Below are positions 32,561 to 38,840 of a stretch of 38,840 nt of DNA, in pieces. The notes under the pieces were generated by a model. That model saw only the letters and a list, made by a program, of their open reading frames with translations. It was not told where the DNA came from and did not search any database. This stretch comes from Acidocella sp. (GTDB lineage: Bacteria > Pseudomonadota > Alphaproteobacteria > Acetobacterales > Acetobacteraceae). The translations under genes and the position numbers were made by a program. Each line of letters starts with the position of its first letter. Position 1 is the first letter of the stretch. The DNA lies in NCBI RefSeq assembly GCF_013044125.1, contig NZ_JABEVC010000135.1, positions 1-38,840 of the forward strand, read 5' to 3'.

Positions 32561-33232
32561 ATGGCTTATCCCCGTATTCCCACCCTGGATACCATCGTCG
32601 ATCATTTTATCTGCTCGCTGCGTGCCGCACAGCGTAAAGAAGATCATTATCTGCGCTGGGGCCTTACGCATGTATTGCCAGAGTCCCTTTGTACGGCGAT
32701 CCTCGTTCTTCCCATCGTGCCTCCAATGCTGGGCAGCACGGATGGAACACGCAATTCCTACAATGCGAAGCGTACGTTCATTACGCCGGAGCTGCGCGAG
32801 AAATTTCCTGTTTGCAAGCAGTTAACCGAGGCGCTGCAGCATCCCGATGTGGCGCATCAGTTTCAGGAAACATGCGATATTGACGCAAGGGGCACATTTC
32901 TGCGTGTTGAATACATGCAGGATACCGATGGAATGTGGCTGGAGCCGCATCGTGATGTTCCGGAGAAAATATTTTCAATGGTCGTATATCTCTGCACCGG
33001 GCCGGACGCCAAGGATTGGGGCACGGATATATATGACGATCAGAAGAAATGGGTGGGGCGATCATCCGCGGGTTTTAACACGGCAACCATTTTCAAGGCG
33101 GGTCCCAATACCTGGCATGGATTCGAGAAGCGCCCGATCAACGGTGTGCGCCGCTTGATGGAGGTAAATTATGTTAGAGGCTGGAGCGACCGCGAGCAAC
33201 TCGCATTTCCAGACCGGCCGATCTTGCTGTGA
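32561..33232 (+). CDS. putative 2-oxoglutarate/Fe(II) oxygenase-fold protein B
   Basis: A 223-residue protein of the same superfamily as its neighbour but only distantly alike. His130-x-Asp132 lies in MWLEPHRDVPEK, His186 in PNTWHGFEKRP, and Arg197/198 in VRRLMEVNYV, so iron and 2-oxoglutarate ligands all seem present. Both proteins A and B share the WHGF string around the distal histidine. The N-terminal half (DHFICSLRAAQRKEDHYLRWGL, RTFITPELREKFPVC) is helical and of no known type. Last gene of the ubiT operon; an imperfect hairpin follows 33 nt downstream. It could form a heterodimer with protein A or act in sequence with it. Confidence 0.68.
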   Translation: MAYPRIPTLDTIVDHFICSLRAAQRKEDHYLRWGLTHVLPESLCTAILVLPIVPPMLGSTDGTRNSYNAKRTFITPELREKFPVCKQLTEALQHPDVAHQFQETCDIDARGTFLRVEYMQDTDGMWLEPHRDVPEKIFSMVVYLCTGPDAKDWGTDIYDDQKKWVGRSSAGFNTATIFKAGPNTWHGFEKRPINGVRRLMEVNYVRGWSDREQLAFPDRPILL

Positions 33233-33265
33233 TTTTTTGTAGGTTGTAACGCCCCGTGACCTTGT

Positions 33266-33295
33266 GCAGAGTAAACGGATAATCGTTTATTCTGC
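33266..33295 (+). terminator. probable terminator of the ubiT operon
   Basis: GCAGAGTAAACG (33266-33277) and CGTTTATTCTGC (33284-33295) pair over 12 bp with one G-T pair and a GATAAT loop, followed by CTAGTTTTG. It is only moderately G+C-rich but sits 33 nt after the last stop of the operon. The near-palindrome could instead be a regulator site. Confidence 0.55.
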
Positions 33296-33409
33296 CTAGT
33301 TTTGAGGGGAGCAACGCGGTGGTGGAATAGAACCGTGCCTCCGTTCTGTGCCCCATAACTTTCACTGAAAACCCAGGTTCACATCTGGGCGAAAATCAGC
33401 ACCGTGGGA

Positions 33410-33430
33410 CGGCGAGTGCCTCGCACGCCG
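33410..33430 (-). terminator. hairpin downstream of the EAL gene
   Basis: CGGC (33410-33413) with GCCG (33427-33430) and the inner GTGC-CTC-GCAC form a compact stem with a two-base bulge, 35 nt after the EAL stop when read on the - strand and followed there by GATTTTCG. The remaining sequence of the 233-nt gap 33233-33465 holds a small CCCAG/CTGGG stem at 33372-33389 and no ORF that I can support. Confidence 0.4.
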
Positions 33431-33465
33431 CATCTCAGCATAAAAATTTCACCCGGTTCACCTGC

Positions 33466-34818
33466 CTACTCGCGGGGGAAAGTCTCAGCGAACCAACTTA
33501 TGAAAGCGTCTGCCGGCATGGGCCAATTGATCAGATACCCTTCGGCAAAATCGCAATTCCAGGCTTGAAGCATCTCCTGTACCGCGAATGTTTCCACTCC
33601 TTCTGCGACCACTTGTATGTCCATCTCATGGGCCATGTGGATCATTGATCTCACCAGTGCCTGGTACCGGAGATTATCGGGCAAAAACTTTATGACGCGC
33701 CTGTCTATTTTAAGAAAATTGGCTGGAATATTCGCCAGCGTCCGGAAACTATCTTTACCGGTCGCAAAATCGTCAATTGAAACATTCACGCCCATTGCAC
33801 GCAGTTCCAGAAGCCGGCTGCGTGCGATCGATGGATTTGCAAAGCTGCGCCGCTCGGAAAATTCAAGTTCCAAAAATTCCGGATTGAATTTGTGAAGTTC
33901 CAACAAGGCAGTGATTCGGCCTGCGAAATCATCCTCCTCAAGATTTTTTGTTGAAATTTTTACGCAAATTTTCACTTTATGATTGTCCGCATGCCATTTC
34001 GCTGCCTGGCTGATTGCGTAGGACAGTACCCAAAATGTCAGATCGCGGATTAACCCGGTTGCCTCGATCAATGGGATAAATTCGTCAGGCGTGATACGCC
34101 CTAACACTGGGTGATGCCAGCGCAGCAATGCCTCCACAGCATCGGCCTTACCGGTACGAAGCGTTACACGCGCTTGGTAGGCGAGTTTGAACTCGCCCGG
34201 CGTGGTCATCGCATTGCTGACGTCGGAGATTAAAGTAAAGGCGCGGCGGTGGTCATTGGCGTGGTCATAGTTGCATTCAGCCCAGCCGGTGGGGGAAGCT
34301 GCCGCAGTCTGTCCCGCCAGATAAGTCGCCTGCAACAGATCCTCTGCCGCGATCGGGCTCTTCATAAGGTCGCACACGCCAATTCCGGCTGCAATGGAAA
34401 TTGGGATGCCCCTGCAAATCAGTGGTTTGGCCAAAGCGTCGTTCAGCAAGGGCCATACAGAGTTCGCTTCGCCGGCAGTCCCAGACCTGTAAATGAAGCC
34501 GATACTCCAAAAGCCAACATGGAAAAAAGACTGATTTTTATGGATGAACAGCAGATCAGCAAGCCGGATGTTCAAAAGGTCATCGGCAAATTTATAGCCG
34601 AAAGTCCTGATGATGTCGTCATAGTGATTGGTATCGGCAATATTGATGACAACGAGAAAAATATGCCCCTCGGGAAGCTTCTCCATTTGCGCGGACACGA
34701 TTTCCCGCAACAGCGATGCGCGCTCAAAAAGTACTTTTGGATTGTCAAGATCAGAACGGACGACATTTTCGTCGCCTAAACCCCCCCCTTGGCGATCGCT
34801 TTGGATTGAGTCTGACAT
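33466..34818 (-). CDS. degenerate GGDEF-EAL protein, probably without phosphodiesterase activity
   Basis: A 450-residue cytoplasmic protein; ATG 34818 has a GGGGGTG site and is preferred over ATG 34842. Residues 30-185 resemble a GGDEF domain with its signature lost (HVGFWSIGF where LGGDEF is expected). Residues 205-440 form an EAL domain: EALLRWHHP (Glu229), LELEFSE (Glu319), SIDDFATG (Asp349, Asp350), LKIDRR (Lys370) and VVAEGVET (Glu406) are kept. The metal-binding Asn of VNLS is Lys287 (CVKIS), the Gln of the DFxQGY motif is Glu426, and DDFG reads DDFA. Loss of two active-site positions suggests a c-di-GMP receptor or protein-interaction role instead of hydrolysis. It is preceded by an A+T-rich promoter region. 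Confidence 0.82.
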   Translation of the reverse strand: MSDSIQSDRQGGGLGDENVVRSDLDNPKVLFERASLLREIVSAQMEKLPEGHIFLVVINIADTNHYDDIIRTFGYKFADDLLNIRLADLLFIHKNQSFFHVGFWSIGFIYRSGTAGEANSVWPLLNDALAKPLICRGIPISIAAGIGVCDLMKSPIAAEDLLQATYLAGQTAAASPTGWAECNYDHANDHRRAFTLISDVSNAMTTPGEFKLAYQARVTLRTGKADAVEALLRWHHPVLGRITPDEFIPLIEATGLIRDLTFWVLSYAISQAAKWHADNHKVKICVKISTKNLEEDDFAGRITALLELHKFNPEFLELEFSERRSFANPSIARSRLLELRAMGVNVSIDDFATGKDSFRTLANIPANFLKIDRRVIKFLPDNLRYQALVRSMIHMAHEMDIQVVAEGVETFAVQEMLQAWNCDFAEGYLINWPMPADAFISWFAETFPRE

Positions 34819-34977
34819 ATTCACCCCCCTGTCGTCGACCAAGAACAGCGTCGTGAGAATCTCTCTTTAATTGAAAACAACAATAATTAAGTCAACCTAT
34901 AATTGACAAAAAACTAAAAAACAACCAACGTATTTCACGTCTGGTAACGTGATTGTGAAGATAAAGTGATCAAATGT
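34819..34977. other. A+T-rich non-coding stretch upstream of the EAL gene
   Basis: This stretch is markedly richer in A and T than its surroundings, with runs such as AACAACAATAATTAAG and AAAAAACTAAAAAAC. It contains no supportable ORF. It probably holds the EAL gene promoter on the - strand and marks the boundary with the insertion-sequence remnants. Confidence 0.5.
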
Positions 34978-35196
34978 TTACGGTTGACACGATCGTGATG
35001 GGCATTTCTCGCCGGATACCGGCACCTCTTCCGAGGCTGCCCTCCAAGGTTCCCATGCGCGTACATTATGAAGCCGGGCATTAAACTGCACTTCGCGCGT
35101 CACTGCGTCACGGTGTTCGACCAGCGCTCGCGGATTATCCAACAAAACCTCCGCTGGCATCCCGCCAAGCCGTAAAAATGCCTCCCATCCCAGCAA
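34978..35196 (-). pseudogene. IS21-family transposase (istA) fragment
   Basis: About 42 residues (roughly 35196 down to 35071) read GWEAFLRLGGMPAEVLLDN, then PRALVEHRDAVTREVQFNARLH, very like the catalytic-core region of IstA transposases (FGGVPAEVLFDN, the DDE Asp in the LLDN segment). Homology then stops abruptly at NVRAWEPW and the frame ends at 34978. Neither the N-terminal helix-turn-helix, the rest of the DDE domain nor an istB gene is present. No intact terminal repeats are visible. It is a small dead remnant. Confidence 0.7.
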
Positions 35197-35217
35197 GTCA
35201 GTCGGTCTGTGTCTCTC

Positions 35218-35448
35218 TCAGGGATGGGCGGATAGATCATGCCCCACCGCCGCAGGACCATATCCGCGGCTCTGGTCCCGGGAGATGATCTCTATAGCCT
35301 GGTAAGCCATGAGCCAGGCTTCAACACTGGCGACTTCCCGGTTTCGCACAACAATCGCGAGCACAACGCATTTCTGATCGCTTCGAGTATTCAGTCTGGT
35401 TGGCCCAAGTATCTCAGCTGATGCTTTCCGGCCGCTTAACGGGCACAT
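35218..35448 (-). pseudogene. ISL3-family transposase fragment
   Basis: The - strand reading contains VRNREVASVEAWLMAYQ followed by AIEIISRDQSRGYG, which matches the ISL3 transposase segment 'hxxWL...P.hEIISRDR...Y' that includes a catalytic Asp. Upstream residues keep only a trace of family pattern, and after GYG the frame loses the expected A-P-D-A-hQVADRWH continuation and stops at 35218. It lies within 25 nt of the IS21 fragment, so two different elements have decayed at one spot. Only the central 35 residues are convincing. Confidence 0.6.
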
Positions 35449-35604
35449 GTTGTTTTCGCGGTGGCGCAGCTGGCGGCCTGCGCCCTACCTGTTCAGCACA
35501 GGCTGGCGCGGTCTATGCTGGCGCGCGTATGTTCCGGCGCCCATGATAACAACTGCATCCCCGCCGCTGATCAACCTGTCGCGGGTCTCACTCAGGAAAA
35601 GCCA

Positions 35605-36645
35605 ATGGAAACGATCTTCAGCCCGAACCATCGATTGCACGAGAGCCCCGGTGAGCTGCTGCACGACGGTTATGTACCCGCCTTCGAGAAGCCCGAGCGC
35701 GCCGAACTGGTACTCGCGCGCGTCAAAGAGACCGGTCTCGGCCCTGTCAGCCCCGAGGCACACTATGAATTGGATAGTATCCTGCGCGTGCACGATGCGG
35801 GCCTGGTCGCCTTGTTGCAGAGCGCCGCGGCGGAATGGCGCGCGCTTAACCGCCCGGGTTGCGCCATCCCCTTTACCTGGGCCACGCGCGGCATGCGGCA
35901 GGACCGTATCCCCACCGGCCTTGATGGCCGCCTATCCTATTATGGGTTCGACGCCGGCACCCCTATCACCCCAACCAGCTGGCAGGCGATCAAATCCTCG
36001 GTGGACGTCGCGCTCACCGCGACCGCGCGCATCACCAACGGCGCCCGGTCTGTCTTTGGCCTTTGCCGCCCGCCGGGCCACCACGCCGGTTCAGACCATT
36101 ACGGCGGCTATTGCTTTCTCAACAACGCCGCTATCGCGGCCCAACATTTTTTGGATGGCGGGGCATCTCGCGTAGCAATCCTTGATGTCGATTATCACCA
36201 CGGCAACGGCACGCAGCAGATCTTCTATGGCCGTAATGACGTGCTGGTCGTCAACATTCATGCCGGCCCGGACCATGAATATCCCTTCCGCCTCGGTTGG
36301 GCCGATGAGACCGGCGCACAGGCGGGCGAGGGGTTCAATCTGAATCTACCGCTTCCGGCGGGGACAAATTGGCAAGGCTGGTCGCAAGCGCTGGAGACGG
36401 GGCTCCGGCGGATCGCCGTCTTTGGCGCCGATGTGCTCGTGGTCTCGCTCGGCGTCGATACCTACAAAGGCGACCCGATCTCGCAATTCCGGCTGGAGCA
36501 TGATGATTTCACCCGCATGGGCGCCCGTATCGCGAGTCTGGGAAAACCCACAGTGTTCCTGATGGAAGGCGGCTACGCCGTGGCGGAGATCGGCATTAAC
36601 GCCGTTAACGTCCTCACCGGATTTGAGGGGGCAGCCCGGTTGTAG
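35605..36645 (+). CDS. class II histone-deacetylase-like amidohydrolase (acetylpolyamine amidohydrolase type)
   Basis: A 346-residue zinc hydrolase. ATG 35605 follows AGGAAAA; an upstream extension of 48 codons exists but lacks family character. The active-site histidine pair is His159-His160 (CRPPGHHAG), the zinc ligands are Asp194/Asp196 and His198 in ILDVDYHHGNG with a further Asp in SLGVDTYKGDP, and the transition-state Tyr is in MEGGYAV. The N-terminal loop (DGYVPAFEKPERAELVL) and overall length match bacterial acetylpolyamine amidohydrolases, which remove acetyl groups from acetylated polyamines; other acetyl-amide or acetyl-lysine substrates are possible. It begins 157 nt after the ISL3 fragment and is probably transcribed alone. 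Confidence 0.88.
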   Translation: METIFSPNHRLHESPGELLHDGYVPAFEKPERAELVLARVKETGLGPVSPEAHYELDSILRVHDAGLVALLQSAAAEWRALNRPGCAIPFTWATRGMRQDRIPTGLDGRLSYYGFDAGTPITPTSWQAIKSSVDVALTATARITNGARSVFGLCRPPGHHAGSDHYGGYCFLNNAAIAAQHFLDGGASRVAILDVDYHHGNGTQQIFYGRNDVLVVNIHAGPDHEYPFRLGWADETGAQAGEGFNLNLPLPAGTNWQGWSQALETGLRRIAVFGADVLVVSLGVDTYKGDPISQFRLEHDDFTRMGARIASLGKPTVFLMEGGYAVAEIGINAVNVLTGFEGAARL

Positions 36646-36661
36646 AGCATGGGCGTGTGAT

Positions 36662-36679
36662 GCGCTCCACATGGAGCGC
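36662..36679. terminator. hairpin between convergent genes
   Basis: GCGCTCCA (36662-36669) and TGGAGCGC (36672-36679) are perfectly complementary. The hairpin lies in the 46-nt gap between two convergent stop codons, as expected for a shared terminator, though no T-run is present on either side. Confidence 0.5.
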
Positions 36680-36691
36680 GCCGCAATGGCC

Positions 36692-37618
36692 TCAGCCGCG
36701 CAGAACGCGCTTGATGCCATCCAGCGCGAGAAACCCCATGGCATCGCGCGCCTCCACTGTAGCGCTGCCGATATGCGGCAGCAGCACGGCATTTTCCAGT
36801 TCAAGATACCCGGGATGAAGATTGGGCTCATTGTTGTAAACATCCAGGCCCGCCGCCAGAACATGGCCTGAGCGCAGCGCCGCGATCAGCGCATCATCAT
36901 CCACCGCGCTTCCCCGTCCGGTGTTCACCACCACGGCGCCAGGTTTGAGCATGCCGATCCGCCCGGCATTCAACCAGTACATGGTGTCCGCTCCACCTGG
37001 TGCATTGATCGACAGGAAATCAATCGCGCCTAAAAAGCTGGCGTCATCCTCATGGTAGTGGGCCCCAAGCTCCAACTCCGGTGGCAGCCGGTTGCGGTTG
37101 CGGTAATGTATTGCCATCCCCAAACCTCGGGCCATGCCCGCCAGCTCCCGCCCGATGCGCCCCATGCCAAAAATGCCGAGCACTTTGCCCGCAACCCCGT
37201 GCCCCAGATGAAACGTGGGCGAGATCCCCGGCCATTTTCCCGCGCGCAACAGGCGCTCACCCTCGCCGGCGCGGCGGGCCGCCATGAGCATCAAGGTCAG
37301 CGCCAGTTCCGCCGTGGCGGTGTTGAGCACATCGGGCGTATTGCAAATTTCAATTCCTCGCGCGGCTGCGGCGGCGAGGTCTATATGTTCCTGCCCGACA
37401 CTGTAGGTCGCGATCACTTTTATGCTGGCAGGCAGCTGGGCGATCAACACGGCGTCAAACTTATCGGCCGGGGTGCATAAAATCGCATTCACGCCGGTAA
37501 GATTTTCCAGCAGTACCGCCGGGTCAAAAACTCCTTCGAGATCAAGCTGCCGCACCTCGTGTTCGCGTGCCGCGCGAGTCGCCACGGCTGGGGGCGTTTT
37601 GCGGGTGATCAGCAGCAT
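36692..37618 (-). CDS. D-2-hydroxyacid dehydrogenase (glyoxylate/hydroxypyruvate reductase-like)
   Basis: A 308-residue enzyme with ATG 37618 behind a strong GGGAGG. The nucleotide-binding motif is GIFGMGRIGRELA (about residues 146-158). The catalytic set is visible: Arg in NTGRGSAVDDDAL, Glu in DVYNNEPNLHPGY and His in LPHIGSATVEAR. The substrate-loop sequence YSVGQEHIDLAAAAARG is typical. The family reduces glyoxylate, hydroxypyruvate or other 2-oxo acids with NAD(P)H. A link with the glycolate and glycerate genes of this window is possible but the gene is 9 kb away and alone. Residues after beta-B (YRNRNRL) carry arginines where NADP-preferring members do. Confidence 0.88.
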   Translation of the reverse strand: MLLITRKTPPAVATRAAREHEVRQLDLEGVFDPAVLLENLTGVNAILCTPADKFDAVLIAQLPASIKVIATYSVGQEHIDLAAAAARGIEICNTPDVLNTATAELALTLMLMAARRAGEGERLLRAGKWPGISPTFHLGHGVAGKVLGIFGMGRIGRELAGMARGLGMAIHYRNRNRLPPELELGAHYHEDDASFLGAIDFLSINAPGGADTMYWLNAGRIGMLKPGAVVVNTGRGSAVDDDALIAALRSGHVLAAGLDVYNNEPNLHPGYLELENAVLLPHIGSATVEARDAMGFLALDGIKRVLRG

Positions 37619-37718
37619 TTTTTACCTCCCTGTTGGTGAAATCACCATAAACGCGTTCATTCGCAGGGCCAAGCGCAGCGGTTTTTGCTGGTACTACAGA
37701 GGAGAGGGAGGTTGACGG

Positions 37719-38465
37719 TCAGGCGATTGCGCGTGCGTGCGTGTCAGCCAAAGTGGAGAGGGTGCGGGAGGTGGCATCAGGCTGGATATCCTGGCGGTGG
37801 TCGATCACCATGTAGCCGCGGCCCCAGTTCGTTTCAATGAAATCCTCAACACCCATGGCCTGGAGCTTTTTGCGGATTTTGCAAATGAAGACATCGATGA
37901 TTTTCGGGTTCGGTTCGTCCAGCCCGCCGTAGAGATGGTCCAGAATAGCCTCCTTGCTCAGCACGACGCCTTTGCGCAATGCCAGAATTTCAGCGATCTG
38001 GTACTCCTTTTTGGTCAGGGTAACGGGCTTGCCTTTCGCGTAGATTTTTTTCGCGTTCATGTTGATTTCAACAGAGCCGATGCGCAGCGCGTTTTCCTGG
38101 AAGCCACGGCTGCGGCGAATGAGATTCTGCACCTTCATGAAGATTTCCTCATGCGAAAGGGCGTCGACAATCAGATCATCCGCTCCGGCCTGGAGCACGC
38201 GCAGGCGGGCTGCCTCGTTCATGGTGCGGGCGACCGCCACGATCGGTGCGCGCAGCCGCGCTAGGCGGAGTTTACGCACGATATCCAGATCGCCCAGCCG
38301 CTCCTCCGACAGGCGGAGCAGAACCGCGTCGTAATCGTAAAACTTGATCAGATCGAGGGCTTCCTCGGGGTCGTTGGTTTCATCGACGATGGCGAGACGT
38401 GAGCGCAAGAATGCGGTTAAAAGATCTTTTTTATTGGAGATAGTCTCAAAAGATAGGATTTTCAT
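37719..38465 (-). CDS. CtrA-like response regulator with a degenerate receiver domain
   Basis: A 248-residue OmpR/CtrA-type protein; ATG 38465 has GGAGG five bases upstream, so the 11-codon extension to 38498 is rejected. Residues 125-230 are a winged helix very close to CtrA (LTKKEYQIAEILALRKG, YGGLDEPNPKIIDVFICKIRKKL, NWGRGYMV). The receiver (residues 1-118) keeps CtrA-like length and the FYDYDAVLL segment but Arg51 replaces the phospho-accepting Asp51. The acidic pair after beta-1 (EDD in CtrA) is FET, and the conserved Lys of the TKPF loop is lost (IVDALS). It should therefore bind CtrA-like DNA without phosphorylation control. A poorly conserved 20-residue tail follows the wing. Confidence 0.88.
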   Translation of the reverse strand: MKILSFETISNKKDLLTAFLRSRLAIVDETNDPEEALDLIKFYDYDAVLLRLSEERLGDLDIVRKLRLARLRAPIVAVARTMNEAARLRVLQAGADDLIVDALSHEEIFMKVQNLIRRSRGFQENALRIGSVEINMNAKKIYAKGKPVTLTKKEYQIAEILALRKGVVLSKEAILDHLYGGLDEPNPKIIDVFICKIRKKLQAMGVEDFIETNWGRGYMVIDHRQDIQPDATSRTLSTLADTHARAIA

Positions 38466-38628
38466 GTAAACCTCCAGGTCATTGAGGCAATTGTACAACT
38501 ACAGGAAGTATTGGTCAATAAATTTGTTTAACCTTCGCGTGAAACGTGTTAAAATTAAGAATTTATAAATAAAATCGGCCAATGCGGAGTCGTGACGCGA
38601 TGCCGGGGAGTATTCGGAGGTTGAAGAA

Positions 38629-38742
38629 ATGGCGAATATACGCCGTTTTTTGAGAAAACCTCGAAACCGGGAGCGGATCCCGGCGCGGCGGATTTTGTGG
38701 GAGGCGGACACGAAAACAGCGCCCTTGAGGGGCGCCGTTTAG
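38629..38742 (+). CDS. possible 37-aa small basic protein
   Basis: ATG 38629 has a GGAGG (38616-38620) at an 8-nt spacing, one of the better ribosome sites in this part of the window. The product starts MANIRRFLRKPRNRERIPAR and carries many Arg and Lys residues. It is divergent from the CtrA-like gene, and its 3' end runs through the predicted mscL terminator hairpin. The 163 nt between 38466 and 38628 are A+T-rich and probably hold divergent promoters; I see no exact TTAA-N7-TTAA CtrA box there. Coding status is uncertain. Confidence 0.3.
   Translation: MANIRRFLRKPRNRERIPARRILWEADTKTAPLRGAV
38714..38740 (-). terminator. terminator downstream of mscL
   Basis: Read on the - strand, GGGCGC and GCGCCC (38719-38724 with 38730-38735) make a six-pair G+C stem with a CTCAA loop, extended by a mismatch and four further pairs (AAAC/GTTT) and followed by a TTTT run. 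It lies about 36 nt after the mscL stop. Confidence 0.7.
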
Positions 38743-38775
38743 TGGCTTCAGGCTGTTTTCCGCTGGGGGGTTAAA

Positions 38776-38840
38776 TTATTTTGATTTTAGCAGGTCGCGG
38801 ATTTCACCCAGCAGGTTTTCGGTCGGCGTGGGGATGGGCG
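38776..38840 (-). CDS. mscL: large-conductance mechanosensitive channel, C-terminal end
   Basis: Only the last 21 codons lie in the window, ending with TAA at 38776-38778. They read PIPTPTENLLGEIRDLLKSK, which matches the conserved cytoplasmic C-terminal helix of MscL (typically E-hLLtEIRDLLk) after a proline-rich linker. The channel opens under membrane tension on osmotic downshock. The call rests on this short but distinctive tail. Confidence 0.6.
   Translation of the reverse strand, partial: PIPTPTENLLGEIRDLLKSK

Noticed and set aside
38520-38565. Paired TTAA elements upstream of the CtrA-like gene as a CtrA autoregulatory box
   Set aside because: The spacings I can read are 17 and 2 bases, not the 7 required by TTAA-N7-TTAA.
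1-38840. CRISPR arrays, rRNA or tRNA genes
   Set aside because: No regularly spaced direct repeats and no tRNA-like cloverleaf or rRNA core sequence was noticed, though no dedicated search could be run.

Overview
The window is high-G+C DNA that looks like an alphaproteobacterial chromosome, most likely an acidophilic or acetic-acid-type Acetobacteraceae (Rhodospirillales). The assignment rests on a regulator whose DNA-binding half closely resembles CtrA, on dense ATGA/GTGA-coupled operons and on the gene content. It is inference, not a phylogenetic result.

Layout. (1) 1-7882: right part of an aryl-polyene (xanthomonadin/flexirubin-like) pigment cluster. A + strand operon carries an alpha/beta-hydrolase tail, an unknown protein, a ketosynthase, a chain-length factor, a hot-dog dehydratase and a FabG-type reductase. 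It converges on a - strand operon with a chorismatase (XanB2-like), a flavin-dependent halogenase-like enzyme and a family-2 glycosyltransferase. (2) 8073-19707 and on to 20576: a sugar-acid catabolic locus with an SDR, a LacI-family repressor, a ribose-type ABC importer (ATPase, two permeases, binding protein), an extended SDR and a beta-hydroxyacid dehydrogenase. These face a divergent four-carbon acid-sugar (tetronate) module: ltnD, otnI, otnK on the - strand and otnC on the + strand. Three near-identical TGGTAGCGCTATCA-type palindromes, one beside lacI/ABC and two in the ltnD/otnC intergenic region, tie these parts into one predicted LacI regulon. (3) 20715-27827: glycerate 2-kinase, a lactate/glycolate permease and glycolate oxidase glcDEF. 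(4) 28007-33232: a perfect FNR/Anr box (TTGAT-N4-ATCAA) followed by six tightly packed genes: ubiT, ubiU, ubiV (O2-independent ubiquinone hydroxylation), a tandem Rid/chorismatase-fold protein and two double-stranded-beta-helix proteins with intact Fe(II)/2-oxoglutarate HxD...H...R motifs. (5) 33466-38840: a degenerate GGDEF-EAL protein, an insertion-sequence graveyard (IS21 and ISL3 remnants), an acetylpolyamine-amidohydrolase-type deacetylase, a D-2-hydroxyacid dehydrogenase, a CtrA-like regulator whose receiver has lost its phosphorylation site, a possible small basic ORF and the tail of mscL.

The most unusual part is block 4. The standard anaerobic ubiquinone trio is embedded in a six-gene unit with a chorismatase-fold enzyme and two O2-dependent-type oxygenase folds, and the UbiU copy has Gly at one of the four positions that bind the [4Fe-4S] cluster in E. 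coli UbiU. This suggests a variant or extended pathway for an aromatic or quinone compound, switched on at low oxygen. The two pseudo-signalling proteins (a CtrA-like protein with Arg at the phospho-Asp position; an EAL domain with two altered metal/catalytic positions) are secondary points of interest. All family assignments come from reading motifs; no database search was run.
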